Source: Tabrizicola_A aquatica
Lineage (GTDB): Bacteria > Pseudomonadota > Alphaproteobacteria > Rhodobacterales > Rhodobacteraceae
Reading direction: 5' to 3' (one strand)
NCBI GenBank assembly: GCA_965194375.1
Contig: CBDAEL010000005.1
DNA length: 64,000 bases
Positions 8,162 through 17,162 of this stretch are shown piece after piece (position 1 is the stretch's first letter; every line of letters starts with the position of its first letter). The translations under genes and the position numbers were made by a program. The notes under the pieces are model-generated. The model was not told the origin of the DNA and did no database searches. It saw only the letters and a list, made by a program, of their open reading frames with translations.

Positions 8162-8877
8162 GCGCGCAGCGCCACAAGCGCCGCCGCCAGATCAATCGCC
8201 CCATCATAAAGTGCGCGGCCCGAAATCGCGCCCGCGATCACCCCAGTGTCGCGCAGCGCGGTCAGATCGTCCATCCGGCTGACCCCTCCGCTGGCGATGA
8301 CGGGGATCGACACCGCTCGGGCCAGCGCCTCGGTCGCCTCGATGTTGGGGCCCTGCATGGCGCCGTCGCGGTCAATGTCGGTGTAGATGATCGCAGCCAC
8401 GCCAGCGTCTGCAAAACTGCGGGCAAGGTCAGTGGCCTGCACCGTGGTTTCGGTGGCCCAGCCTTTGGTGGCCACATACCCCTTGCGGGCGTCAATGCCC
8501 ACGGCCACCTTGCCGGGAAAGGCGCGGGCAGCTTCACGGACAAGGGCCGGGTTCTCCACCGCCACCGTGCCAAGGATCACGCGCGAGAGGCCCTTTTCCA
8601 GCCACATCGCGATAGTGGCCATGTCGCGGATGCCGCCGCCCAGCTGGGCGGGCACTTTGACTGCCTGCAAGATCGCCTCAACCGCCGCGCCATTCACTGG
8701 CACCCCGGCAAAGGCGCCGTTCAGATCAACCAGATGCAGCCATTCGCAGCCTGCGGCCTGAAATTTCAGCGCCTGCGCGGCCGGATCATCGCCAAACACC
8801 GTGGCTGCCGACATCTCACCGCGCAAAAGCCGCACGCACTGGCCGTCTTTCAGGTCGATGGCGGGGTAAAGGATCAT
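8158..8877 (-). CDS. hisA: Phosphoribosylformimino-AICAR phosphate isomerase HisA
   Basis: A 239-residue barrel homologous to HisF that isomerises ProFAR to PRFAR. The start MILYPAIDLKDGQCVRLL puts the catalytic Asp at position 8. The second acidic residue is in YTDIDRDGAMQG, and phosphate-binding glycines are in PAQLGGGIRD and IASGGVS. The longer upstream frame has no family similarity and is not used. It is apparently its own transcription unit, since plus-strand genes flank it on both sides. Confidence 0.95.
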   Translation of the reverse strand: MILYPAIDLKDGQCVRLLRGEMSAATVFGDDPAAQALKFQAAGCEWLHLVDLNGAFAGVPVNGAAVEAILQAVKVPAQLGGGIRDMATIAMWLEKGLSRVILGTVAVENPALVREAARAFPGKVAVGIDARKGYVATKGWATETTVQATDLARSFADAGVAAIIYTDIDRDGAMQGPNIEATEALARAVSIPVIASGGVSRMDDLTALRDTGVIAGAISGRALYDGAIDLAAALVALRA

Positions 8878-9018
8878 CGCAGCGCTCCGATTTTGATGGC
8901 GTTGCATTAGGGGCGCGCGCGCCAAATGCCAAGGCCCGATTGGCGACCTCACGTCATGCTGGACAGACGCCCGCTTTGCGACAAAAGATGGCGCAACCTT
9001 TCAGGGAGGGAGGATGTG

Positions 9019-9408
9019 ATGAAAAAACTGATGCTGGCTGCGGCGATGGTTGTGATGGCAGGGACGGCCTTTGCCGATCCGGTGCATGGCATATGGAAGA
9101 CCAAACCCGACGACAACGGCAATTTTGGCCATGTGAAGATCGAAACCTGTGGCGCTACGATTTGCGGCACCTTGGTCAAGGCCTTTGACGGGGCGGGCAA
9201 AGAGATGGACAGCCCCAATGTCGGCAAAAAGATCGTTTGGGACATGGTGGCTTATCCGGACGGGCTTTATGACGACGGCAAGGTCTGGTCGCCGGATCGT
9301 GACAAGACCTACAACTCGGACATGACGTTGAACGGAGACACGCTTGCCGTGCGCGGCTGTGTTCTTGGGATTTGCCGCGATGGCGGCACCTGGACGCGGG
9401 TGAACTAA
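9019..9408 (+). CDS. Secreted DUF2147-family protein
   Basis: A 129-residue exported protein with a clear signal peptide (MKKLMLAAAMVVMAGTAFA, cut after residue 19). The mature part, HGIWKTKPDDNGNFGHVKIE, starts the lipocalin-like DUF2147 fold, which contains four cysteines that could pair as two disulphides. The family is periplasmic and of unknown function. The ATG at 9019 follows GGGAGGGAGG at good spacing. Confidence 0.82.
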   Translation: MKKLMLAAAMVVMAGTAFADPVHGIWKTKPDDNGNFGHVKIETCGATICGTLVKAFDGAGKEMDSPNVGKKIVWDMVAYPDGLYDDGKVWSPDRDKTYNSDMTLNGDTLAVRGCVLGICRDGGTWTRVN

Positions 9409-9473
9409 GCGCAGGTTTCGGGTCGTATCAGCCTTTGGCTTCGGCTAGTCCTGGGGGACGGGTGGAGGCTGGT

Positions 9474-10352
9474 ATGACTGCGAAAAACTGGGCGACTTTG
9501 GCGATCCTTTCCATTTTATGGGGGGGATCGTTTTTATTTATCGAAGTGGCTTTGACCGGGTTTCCGGTCCTTACCATTGTCTGGGCGCGGGTCGCGGGCG
9601 CGGCGGCTGTCTTGGGCCTGTGGTTGGCCGTGGTCGGGCCCGGATTCCCAAGTGGTCAGGCGGCTTGGGCGGCGTTGCTGGTCATGGGGATCTTGAACAA
9701 CGCCGTGCCCTTTACCCTGTTTGTGCTGGCGCAAGGCCAGATCACGGCGGGGCTTGCGTCGATCCTGAATGCCACGACCCCGCTTTGGACGGTGATTGTC
9801 GCCCATCAATTCACCCGCGATGAACGGCTGAGCGCCAGCAAGGCCGCGGGGCTCCTGTTGGGGTTTCTTGGGGTATCGGTGATTGCAGGCGGTGACACGG
9901 CGGGGCATTTTTGGGCTATTCTGGCCTGTCTTGGGGCCGCGGTGTCTTATGGGTTTGCCGGGGTCTGGGGGCGGCGGTTCAAGGCCATGGGGCTTGCGCC
10001 GATGCAGGTGGCCTTTGGGATGCTGGCCTCGTCAAGCCTTTTGGTCTTTCCGTTTTGGCTGGGGATTGACCGTCCTTGGCAGGCGGACGCCCCGGCATTG
10101 GCCCCAGTTTTGGCGCTTGCTGCTTTGGCCACCATGTCGACGGCGCTGGCCTATGTTTTGTATTTCCGGCTGTTGGCACGCGCCGGGGCGACCATGCTGT
10201 CTTTGGTAACCTTGCTTATTCCGGCCTCGGCGTTGGGATTGGGGGCCTTGGTTTTGCAAGAAGCAATCTTGATGCATCACCTCATCGGGCTGGCGCTCAT
10301 TCTACTGGGCCTGTTGGCGATTGACGGAAGGCTGTCCAAATGGCGCGGCTAG
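9474..10352 (+). CDS. EamA-family (DMT superfamily) transporter
   Basis: A 292-residue inner-membrane protein with two repeated EamA halves, ten predicted helices in all. LSILWGGSFLFIEVALTGF and the matching second-half segment around GAAVSYGFAGVWGRRF are typical of drug/metabolite exporters. The start MTAKNWATL at 9474 has GGTGGAGG upstream. The substrate cannot be inferred. Its last codons overlap the small Ada-like gene by 13 bases, so the two are likely co-transcribed. Confidence 0.88.
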   Translation: MTAKNWATLAILSILWGGSFLFIEVALTGFPVLTIVWARVAGAAAVLGLWLAVVGPGFPSGQAAWAALLVMGILNNAVPFTLFVLAQGQITAGLASILNATTPLWTVIVAHQFTRDERLSASKAAGLLLGFLGVSVIAGGDTAGHFWAILACLGAAVSYGFAGVWGRRFKAMGLAPMQVAFGMLASSSLLVFPFWLGIDRPWQADAPALAPVLALAALATMSTALAYVLYFRLLARAGATMLSLVTLLIPASALGLGALVLQEAILMHHLIGLALILLGLLAIDGRLSKWRG

Positions 10353-10576
10353 GCGGGGGCAGGGCGGCAGATGATGCGGAATGGGTCGCCTTTGCCGCGC
10401 GGAGGGGCGGAGAGGGGTTGATTTACGCCGTTGCCTCAACCGGCATTCATTGCCGCGCAGGTTGCCCGGCCCGCACGCCTTTGCGGGAAAATCTGCGGCT
10501 GTTTGGAACGGTGCAAGAGGCTGAATCTTGTGGCTTTCGCGCCTGCAAACGCTGCGGCGGCGGGGTGGAGCGCTGA
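10340..10576 (+). CDS. Stand-alone Ada-type zinc-binding domain protein
   Basis: A 78-residue protein that consists only of the N-terminal metal-binding domain of Ada, the alkylation-repair sensor. It has GIHCRAGCPARTPLRENL and GFRACKRC, with four cysteines at residues 38, 42, 69 and 72, the same numbers as in E. coli Ada. In Ada the first of these accepts methyl groups from phosphotriesters and switches on DNA binding. Here the AraC-like and methyltransferase domains are missing, so it may be a repair-only methyl acceptor or a small DNA-binding protein. It overlaps the EamA gene. Confidence 0.82.
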   Translation: MARLGGGRAADDAEWVAFAARRGGEGLIYAVASTGIHCRAGCPARTPLRENLRLFGTVQEAESCGFRACKRCGGGVER

Positions 10577-10720
10577 GACTGGCTGTGCAAAAAGCCGTGA
10601 CAAAGCGCCAATGTCTTGGGGGGCACAGAAGCTGCCATCTGGCGTCAAGACCACATTAGCCGCGTCGCACAACCAAAGGCGACGGAACAGGTGTGTCAGA
10701 ACCCTGTTTTCAGCGCGCGA

Positions 10721-11359
10721 TTAGGGTGTCCATGTCAGGAAATTGCCAATGAGACGCAGGCCGAGCGCTTGTGATTTCTCGGGGTGAAACTGCATGCCCA
10801 CCATGGTGTCACGACCGATGATGGCGGTGATGTCACCGGCATAGTCACAATGGGCCAGCCGGTGGGCCGGGTTGGCGACCTTGAAGTGGTACGAATGCAC
10901 GAAATAAGCGTGATCGCCAGTCTGGATGCCGTTCAGCACCGGGTGTGCATGATCAATCACCAGATCGTTCCAGCCCATATGCGGCACTTTCAGTGCAGGG
11001 TTGGCCGGGGTGATCTTCACCACCTCGCCGGGGATCCAGTCAAAACCCTTGGTATCCTCATACTCGCGGCCCCAAGTGGCCATCATCTGCATGCCCACGC
11101 AGATGCCAAGGAAGGGGCGGGCGCGGGTGGTGATGGCCTCCTCGATCGCCTCAAAGAGCCCACCATAGGCCCCAAGCGCCTTGCGGCAGGCGGGAAACGC
11201 GCCGTCACCGGGCAGCACGATCCGGTCGGCGCGGGCCACATCCTCGGGGCGCGAGGAGACAAGGATATCCCCCGCCCCGGTTTCCACCGCCATGCGCTGA
11301 AAGGCTTTTTCGGCGGAGTGAAGGTTGCCGCTGTCATAATCGACGAGGACGGTGAGCAT
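10721..11359 (-). CDS. hisH: Imidazole glycerol phosphate synthase glutaminase subunit HisH
   Basis: A 212-residue class I glutamine amidotransferase. The nucleophile Cys87 lies in FLGICVGMQ, and the His/Glu pair lies in GMQFHPEKS near residues 192-194. It supplies ammonia to HisF. The start MLTVLVDYDSGNLHS at 11359 is the conserved N-terminus. hisB lies upstream on the same strand, and the 69-base gap carries a copy of a dispersed repeat. Confidence 0.95.
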   Translation of the reverse strand: MLTVLVDYDSGNLHSAEKAFQRMAVETGAGDILVSSRPEDVARADRIVLPGDGAFPACRKALGAYGGLFEAIEEAITTRARPFLGICVGMQMMATWGREYEDTKGFDWIPGEVVKITPANPALKVPHMGWNDLVIDHAHPVLNGIQTGDHAYFVHSYHFKVANPAHRLAHCDYAGDITAIIGRDTMVGMQFHPEKSQALGLRLIGNFLTWTP

Positions 11360-11393
11360 ATCTGAACCCTTGGTGCGTGTGGTCCTGTCGGAT

Positions 11394-11432
11394 GCCTCCG
11401 GCGGGAGTATTTGGGCCAAGATGAAAGGCTAG
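11394..11432 (+). repeat. Dispersed intergenic repeat, copy 1
   Basis: A 39-base unit starting GCCTCCGGCGGGAGTATTTG and ending AGATGAAAGGCTAG. It matches the copy at 29595-29634 at all but two positions. The end overlaps the hisB stop codon (TAG on the minus strand). It lies in the hisB-hisH gap. Confidence 0.8.
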
Positions 11433-12016
11433 AGCGCGCCCTTGGTCGAGGGCAGCACGCCAGCCATGCGAGGATCAGGCTCCACCGCTTCGCGCAGCGA
11501 CCGGGCGACCGCTTTGAAAGCGGCCTCCGCGATGTGGTGGCTGTTGAAACCGTGAATCAGATCAACATGGAGCGTGATGCCGCCATGGGTGGCGAGGGCT
11601 TGGAAGAACTCGCGCACAAGCTCGGTGTCGAAGGTGCCGATCTTGGGGGTGTGGAAGGGCAGGTTCCAAACCAAAAAGGGCCGCGCGGACAGATCCAGCG
11701 CGCAGGCGACTTGCGTGTCGTCCATCGCGAGACGAAAGTGGCCATAGCGGCGGATGCCCTTTTTGTCACCCAGCGCGCGGGCCAAGGCTTGGCCCAGGGC
11801 AATGCCGCAATCTTCCACCGTGTGGTGGTCGTCGATGTGCAGATCGCCCTTGGCCTTCAGCGTGATGTCGATCAGCGAATGGCGGGCGAGTTGGTCAAGC
11901 ATATGGTCGAAAAAGCCCACGCCCGTCTGGCAGGCGGACTGGCCGGTGCCATCGAGGTTCACCGCGACCTCAATCGCGGTTTCATGGGTCTTGCGGGTGA
12001 TCTCGGCCTTACGCAT
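11429..12016 (-). CDS. hisB: Imidazoleglycerol-phosphate dehydratase HisB
   Basis: A 195-residue monofunctional dehydratase of the sixth step of histidine synthesis. The two metal-binding repeats are clear: DDHHTVEDCGIALGQAL and HHIAEAAFKAVARSL. There is no phosphatase domain, as expected outside enterobacteria. It opens the minus-strand his series. A divergent phosphomannomutase gene starts about 110 bases away. Confidence 0.95.
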   Translation of the reverse strand: MRKAEITRKTHETAIEVAVNLDGTGQSACQTGVGFFDHMLDQLARHSLIDITLKAKGDLHIDDHHTVEDCGIALGQALARALGDKKGIRRYGHFRLAMDDTQVACALDLSARPFLVWNLPFHTPKIGTFDTELVREFFQALATHGGITLHVDLIHGFNSHHIAEAAFKAVARSLREAVEPDPRMAGVLPSTKGAL

Positions 12017-12123
12017 GGGGCTCTCCGTCTCGGATGGCTGCCTTATAGGCTGCGGGGGCGGGCTTGCAAAGCCTTTGATCCCGCGACTAGATGACCTTCA
12101 GTTCAAGGCACCGGGGATGTGGG

Positions 12124-13485
12124 ATGCAGTGTTTCAAGGCCTATGACATACGGGGGCGGCTGGGTGATGAGTTGACCCCCGATATCGTGCGCACCATCGC
12201 GCGGGCCTTTGCCGAGGAATTGGGCGCGCGCCGGGTGGTCTTGGGCCATGATCCGCGCGCCTCTTCCGAGGAATTGGCGGCGGCGGCAGCGGAGGGGCTG
12301 AGGGCGGCCGGGGCGGAGGTGCTGTTTCTGGGCCTGTGCGGCACAGAGGAGATGTATTTTGCCACCGACCATCTGGGCGCGGATGCGGGCATTGAGGTGA
12401 CGGCCAGCCACAATCCGATGGATTACAACGGCATGAAGCTGGTGGGACCGAGGGCAAAGCCGTTGTCGGCACCGGTTTTCGCTGCGGTGCGGGCGCGGGC
12501 AGAGGCAGGTGCGTTCGGCGCGGCGGGGCAGGGTGTTCTGACCCCTGTGGACACGCGGACCGAGTATGTGGCGCGGGTGATGTCCTTTGTCGATGTGACG
12601 GCACTGCGGCCGTTGCGGGTGGTGGTGAACGCAGGCAACGGGGCTGCGGGGCCGACCTTTGACGCACTGGCGGCTGCATTGGCGGCGGCGGGCGCGCCTT
12701 TGGAGTTCATTCGGTTGCACCACGCGCCGGATGGCCGTTTCCCTAATGGCATCCCAAACCCGCTTTTGCCCGAAAACCAACCGGTGACGGCCGAGGCCGT
12801 GCGCACGCATGGGGCCGATCTGGGCGTTGCTTGGGACGGCGATTTCGACCGCTGTTTTCTCTTTGACGAAACCGGAGCCTTTGTGGCGGGGGAATATGTT
12901 GTTGGCCTTTTGGCCGAGGTGTTTCTGGCCAAAGAGCCGGGGGCGTCGATTGTGCATGACCCAAGGGTAATCTGGAACACTCAGGACGTGGTGGCGCGGG
13001 CTGGGGGCCGGGCGGTGATGGCCCCGACGGGCCATGCCTATCTGAAGGCCGCGATGCGCGAGCATGGCGCGGTCTATGGCGGCGAGATGTCGGCGCATCA
13101 CTATTTCCGCGATTTCATGTGCTGTGATTCTGGCATGATCCCATGGCTTTTGGTCGCCGAATTGATGGGGCGGACGGGGCCAAGCCTGTCGCAGCTTTTG
13201 GCGGCGCGGCGGGCGGCTTATCCATCGTCGGGCGAGGTGAATTTCAAAGTGGCGGATACGAAAAAGATCATCGCCAAGATCGCCTACAGCTATGGCGCGC
13301 AGGCCGAGGATGTGGACCATCTGGACGGCCACAGCTTTGACATGGGGGCGTGGCGGTTCAACCTTCGCGCGTCAAACACCGAGCCCTTGCTGCGGCTGAA
13401 CGTCGAGGCGCGGGCCGACCTTGGCGGCGACGCAGCACTTGTGGCGCTGAAGGTTGACGAGTTATCGGCCTTTATCGCAGGCTAA
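12124..13485 (+). CDS. Phosphomannomutase/phosphoglucomutase (CpsG/ManB type)
   Basis: A 453-residue alpha-D-phosphohexomutase. It interconverts mannose-6-P and mannose-1-P (or the glucose forms) for GDP-mannose and surface polysaccharide. The four family loops are present: phosphoserine loop TASHNPMDYNGMKLV (Ser95), metal loop WDGDFDRCF, sugar loop GEMSAHHYF and phosphate loop RASNTEPLLRL. The start MQCFKAYDIRG at 12124 is the conserved N-terminus. The GEMSAHHYFRDF version favours ManB/CpsG over phosphoglucosamine mutase. No polysaccharide genes adjoin it. Confidence 0.9.
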   Translation: MQCFKAYDIRGRLGDELTPDIVRTIARAFAEELGARRVVLGHDPRASSEELAAAAAEGLRAAGAEVLFLGLCGTEEMYFATDHLGADAGIEVTASHNPMDYNGMKLVGPRAKPLSAPVFAAVRARAEAGAFGAAGQGVLTPVDTRTEYVARVMSFVDVTALRPLRVVVNAGNGAAGPTFDALAAALAAAGAPLEFIRLHHAPDGRFPNGIPNPLLPENQPVTAEAVRTHGADLGVAWDGDFDRCFLFDETGAFVAGEYVVGLLAEVFLAKEPGASIVHDPRVIWNTQDVVARAGGRAVMAPTGHAYLKAAMREHGAVYGGEMSAHHYFRDFMCCDSGMIPWLLVAELMGRTGPSLSQLLAARRAAYPSSGEVNFKVADTKKIIAKIAYSYGAQAEDVDHLDGHSFDMGAWRFNLRASNTEPLLRLNVEARADLGGDAALVALKVDELSAFIAG

Positions 13486-13578
13486 CTGCACGGCGCTGGG
13501 ATGCCTGCGGTGATATGGCAGGGCCGACGACATGGCCGCCATCGGGCGCGCAAAAGCTGCATAATGTCGCGACCTGCT

Positions 13579-14379
13579 TTAGGCCCAGACCTGATCGGGA
13601 TCCGGCAGCGGGATCGCGTCCAAAAGCTCGCGCGTGTAGGCGGCCTTGGGGGCGTTGAACACCTCTGCCGTTGGCGCGTTTTCGACGATTTCACCGCGAT
13701 GAAGCACCAAGACCCGGCTGCACAGGCGGCGGATCACGCTCAGATCATGGCTGATGAAGGCGAGCGTCAGGCCCAGTTCCTTGACGAGATTTTCCAAGAG
13801 ATTCAGCACCTGCGCCTGCGAGGACACATCCAAGCCCGAAACAATCTCATCTGCCAGAATGAAATCAGGCCGCAGCGCGATGGCGCGGGCGATGCCGACG
13901 CGCTGGCGCTGGCCGCCTGACAGCTCATGCGGGAAGCGGGCCGCGAAATGGCGCGGCAGACCGACATGATCCAGCGCATCCAGCATCTTCCCCTCAACCC
14001 CGTCAAAGCCATGCAGCGACAAGGGGGCGGCGATGATCTGGCCGACGCGGTGGCGCGGATTGAGGCTGGACATCGGGTCTTGAAAGATCATCTGAAAGCG
14101 GCGGCGCAGGGGGCGCAAGGTCGCCTCATCCAGATGGGTGATGTCTTGGCCGTCAAAGCGCACATGCCCGCCCGTCGGCTCCAAAAGCCGCACCATGGCG
14201 CGGCCAAGCGTCGACTTGCCCGAGCCTGAGCCGCCGACAATGCCCAAAATCTCGCCCTTGGGCAGGGTGAAGCTTAGCCCTTTGAGGATTTCAAGCCGGG
14301 GTGCGGGCCCCAACAGGGGCTTGCGCGTCATGTCGGGCAGCGACAGATGCAGGTTTTCGATCTGATAAAGGTCAGCCAT
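13579..14379 (-). CDS. Dipeptide/oligopeptide-type ABC transporter ATP-binding protein (DppF-like)
   Basis: A 266-residue ATPase: Walker A GGSGSGKST, Q-loop in IFQDPMSSLNPR, signature LSGGQRQR, Walker B FILADE and a D-loop read as SGLD. At this length the C-terminal oligopeptide-type extension found in many DppF proteins is reduced. The start MADLYQIENLHL lies eight bases inside the upstream ATPase gene. It is last of five co-directional transporter genes and probably works as a heterodimer with its neighbour. Confidence 0.88.
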   Translation of the reverse strand: MADLYQIENLHLSLPDMTRKPLLGPAPRLEILKGLSFTLPKGEILGIVGGSGSGKSTLGRAMVRLLEPTGGHVRFDGQDITHLDEATLRPLRRRFQMIFQDPMSSLNPRHRVGQIIAAPLSLHGFDGVEGKMLDALDHVGLPRHFAARFPHELSGGQRQRVGIARAIALRPDFILADEIVSGLDVSSQAQVLNLLENLVKELGLTLAFISHDLSVIRRLCSRVLVLHRGEIVENAPTAEVFNAPKAAYTRELLDAIPLPDPDQVWA

Positions 14380-15244
14380 GGCGGTGGCTCCGGTCATGGG
14401 CGGCCACTTCGGCCTGCACGGCGGCAATAACCGCCTCGGGCACCGGGGTAAGGCTCGCGTCGGGGTCGGTGTATCTCGGCGTGGCGGCGAGGAGCGCGCG
14501 GGAATACCCATGCGCCGGTTCGCGGAAGAAATCGCGCACCTTGGTGCTTTCCACCACCATCCCGCCATAGAGAACCGAGAGCGACTGGCAAACCTTAGAG
14601 ACCACCCCAAGGTCATGGGTGACAAACAACAGCGCCGTGCCATGGCGGGCCTGCAAATCGGCGATCAGTTTCAGAATCTGCTTTTGCACCGTCACATCCA
14701 GCGCCGTCGTCGGCTCATCCGCGACGATCAGCTTGGGTTCGGCGGCAAAGGCCGAGGCGATGAGGATGCGCTGGCGCATGCCGCCTGACAGCTCATGTGG
14801 ATAGGCGCGCATGACGCGTTCGGGGTCGGGGATCTGCACCTCAGCCAACAACGCGCGCGCCCGGGCCTCGGCCTCAGCGCGCGGCCACCGCAGGATGTCG
14901 ACCAGCCGGTTGGTGATCTGCGGCCCGATCCGGCGCGAGGGGTTCAGCGCGGTCAGCGGGTCTTGCGGGATCAGCGCGGCGGTTGCGCCGATCCGGCGGC
15001 GGCGTTCGGCGGGGGGGAGGGAAAGAAGGTCCACGCCATCAAGTTCAATCGCGCCGTGGGTGATCTCGATCGAGCTTGGCAAGATGCCCAGAACCGCCTT
15101 GCCGATCATCGACTTGCCAGCCCCGCTTTCACCGACGAGCCCATGGACCTCGCCCGCGCCCACGGTCAGCGAAACATTGCGCAGAATGGGAAAGGTGGTG
15201 CCTTTCAGCCGGGCCGACAGGCCCTTGATCACCAGATAGCTCAT
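14372..15244 (-). CDS. Dipeptide/oligopeptide-type ABC transporter ATP-binding protein (DppD-like)
   Basis: A 290-residue ATPase with Walker A GESGAGKSM, Q-loop LIPQDPLTALNP, signature LSGGMRQR, Walker B LIVADEPTTALD and H-loop FVTHDLG. The start MSYLVIKGLSAR at 15244 overlaps the permease stop by four bases. With the DppF-like gene it forms the paired ATPase of the importer. Confidence 0.9.
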   Translation of the reverse strand: MSYLVIKGLSARLKGTTFPILRNVSLTVGAGEVHGLVGESGAGKSMIGKAVLGILPSSIEITHGAIELDGVDLLSLPPAERRRRIGATAALIPQDPLTALNPSRRIGPQITNRLVDILRWPRAEAEARARALLAEVQIPDPERVMRAYPHELSGGMRQRILIASAFAAEPKLIVADEPTTALDVTVQKQILKLIADLQARHGTALLFVTHDLGVVSKVCQSLSVLYGGMVVESTKVRDFFREPAHGYSRALLAATPRYTDPDASLTPVPEAVIAAVQAEVAAHDRSHRHG

Positions 15245-16092
15245 CTCAGCACCGGATCGAAACGGTCCTTCAACCCTTCGCCAAGTTGGGAAAACGACAG
15301 CACCGTCAGGAACAGCGTGACGAGCGGGAAAATCAGCACCCACCAGGCTTGATGAATCGAGGTGCGGCCTTCGGCAATCATCCCGCCCCAAGTTGGGTCA
15401 TCGGTCGAAATGGACAGGTTCACAAAGGACAAGATGGCCTCTACGATCACCGCGATGCCCATTTCCAGCGTCAACAAGACCACAATGGTCGGCAGCACAT
15501 TGGGCAAGATTTCGGTGACCATGGTCGAGAGGCGCCTGCGCCCGGCCACTTGCGCCGAGGCGACATAATCCATGGCTCCTTGCGCCATCGCCTCGGCGCG
15601 CACCACGCGGGCAAAGCGCGTCCAGTCGATGACGACAATCGCGATGATGATCGACCACAGGCCCGGACCCATGACCGCGATCAACAAGATCGAGAACAGA
15701 ACCGGCGGAAAGGCCATCCAGATGTCAATCGCGCGGCTGATTACGACATCAACCCAGCCGCGCAGGAACCCGGCCAAAAGGCCCAAGGTCGCGCCGATCA
15801 GACAGGTCAGGGTGCCCGCCACCAGCGCCACGATCAGCGCGACGCGCGCGCCATGCAGAATGCGGCTGAGCACATCGCGGCCAAGGCTGTCGGTGCCAAG
15901 GTAATAACCCGGCTCGGTGCCAAGCACCCAAAACGGCGGCAAGCGGCCCAGAAACAGGTCTTGCGCCAAAGGATCCTGCGGCGCGATCCACGGCGCCAAA
16001 ACGGCCCCCAGCACCAAAAGCCCCAACCATGTGGCTGAAAGCCACAGACGCAAGCCGGCGCGGCGGCGGATGTGGGCGCGTGCATCAGCCAT
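15241..16092 (-). CDS. Dipeptide-type ABC transporter permease (DppC-like)
   Basis: A 283-residue permease with an N-terminal helix, a periplasmic stretch containing YYLGTDSLGRDVLSRILHGA (the DppC hallmark) and about five further helices. The EAA-type coupling loop lies around AQGAMDYVASAQVAGRRR. It overlaps both neighbours, which shows a tight operon. Confidence 0.92.
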   Translation of the reverse strand: MADARAHIRRRAGLRLWLSATWLGLLVLGAVLAPWIAPQDPLAQDLFLGRLPPFWVLGTEPGYYLGTDSLGRDVLSRILHGARVALIVALVAGTLTCLIGATLGLLAGFLRGWVDVVISRAIDIWMAFPPVLFSILLIAVMGPGLWSIIIAIVVIDWTRFARVVRAEAMAQGAMDYVASAQVAGRRRLSTMVTEILPNVLPTIVVLLTLEMGIAVIVEAILSFVNLSISTDDPTWGGMIAEGRTSIHQAWWVLIFPLVTLFLTVLSFSQLGEGLKDRFDPVLR

Positions 16093-17095
16093 GACGCAAC
16101 CGCGGGTTCAGCAGGGCATAGGACAGATCGACAATCAGGTTCACCGCCGTAAAGATCACGGCAAACAAGATCACGATCCCTTGGATCAGCGGCAGGTCGC
16201 GGTTGATCACCGCATCAATCGCCATATTGCCCAAGCCCTCATAGGAAAACAGCCGCTCGATAATCACGGTGCCCCCGATCAGAAAGGTGAACTGCACCCC
16301 CACCAGCGTCAGCGTCGGCAAAATGGCATTGGGCAACGCCTCGCGGGTGATGACATGGGTCTCGCCATAGCCCTTGGTGCGCGCCAGCGTCACATAATCG
16401 AGATGCATGGTTTCCTTCAGGCTTTGCTTCAACAACTGGCCGATGATCGCCGCCAAAGGAATGGCGAGCGCAAGGGCGGGCAGGAACATATGGCTGACGA
16501 TATCGGCCCAGAGATCAAAGCGCAGGCGCACAAGGCTTTCTAACAGGTAGAAATCGGTGATGAAGGGCAACTCAAGGCTGGGCGTCACCCGGCCCGAGAT
16601 GTGGAACACCGGCCACAAGACACCAAAGAGCAGGATTAACACCAAGCCCCACAGAAAATCCGGCACCGACAGCGCCATGCCATTGGCCACATCAATCCCC
16701 GCCTCCACCTTGGTGCCGCGCTGTCGCGTGCCGGTCAGCGCCAAGGCGCCCCCCATAATGGCGGCCATGACCAAGGCCATGATCGACAACTCCAGCGTGG
16801 CCGGCAGACGTCCCAAAACAAGGCTCAGCACCGGCTGATTGGTGGTGATCGACGTGCCGAAATCCCCCTGCAGCACACCCTGACACCAGATCAGAAACTG
16901 CTCGGGGATTGATGCGTCCAACCCATAGCGCTCGGTCAACCGCGCGATGTCCGCTTCGGTCGCCCCGGGCGGCAGCATCATGGCAATCGGGTTGCCCGGC
17001 ACGATGCGAATGACGAAAAACACAATCACCGCCACCCCGATCAGGGTGATGGCCGTGGTCACAAGGCGCAACAGAAAGGCGCGGAACAACTGCAT
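16085..17095 (-). CDS. Dipeptide-type ABC transporter permease (DppB-like)
   Basis: A permease of about 336 residues with six membrane segments. The start region LRLVTTAITLIGVAVIVFF and the RIVPGNPIAMML motif after the first helix are typical of DppB/OppB. The coupling loop is around LKQSLKETMHLDYVTLARTK. The ATG at 17095 is preferred because the longer frame would need a TTG codon at 17125. It lies downstream of the binding-protein gene, separated by a gap that carries a dispersed repeat. Confidence 0.9.
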   Translation of the reverse strand: MQLFRAFLLRLVTTAITLIGVAVIVFFVIRIVPGNPIAMMLPPGATEADIARLTERYGLDASIPEQFLIWCQGVLQGDFGTSITTNQPVLSLVLGRLPATLELSIMALVMAAIMGGALALTGTRQRGTKVEAGIDVANGMALSVPDFLWGLVLILLFGVLWPVFHISGRVTPSLELPFITDFYLLESLVRLRFDLWADIVSHMFLPALALAIPLAAIIGQLLKQSLKETMHLDYVTLARTKGYGETHVITREALPNAILPTLTLVGVQFTFLIGGTVIIERLFSYEGLGNMAIDAVINRDLPLIQGIVILFAVIFTAVNLIVDLSYALLNPRLRHG

Positions 17096-17162
17096 CTGGG
17101 GTGACTTGCCTGCGTTCGCCGCCAAAGGTCCCCGCCAAGGCGAACCCTGACGCGGCCTTCAA

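Noticed and set aside
12103..13332. A 409-codon minus-strand frame opposite the phosphomannomutase
   Set aside because: Antisense to a gene with all four mutase loops; no recognisable protein features.
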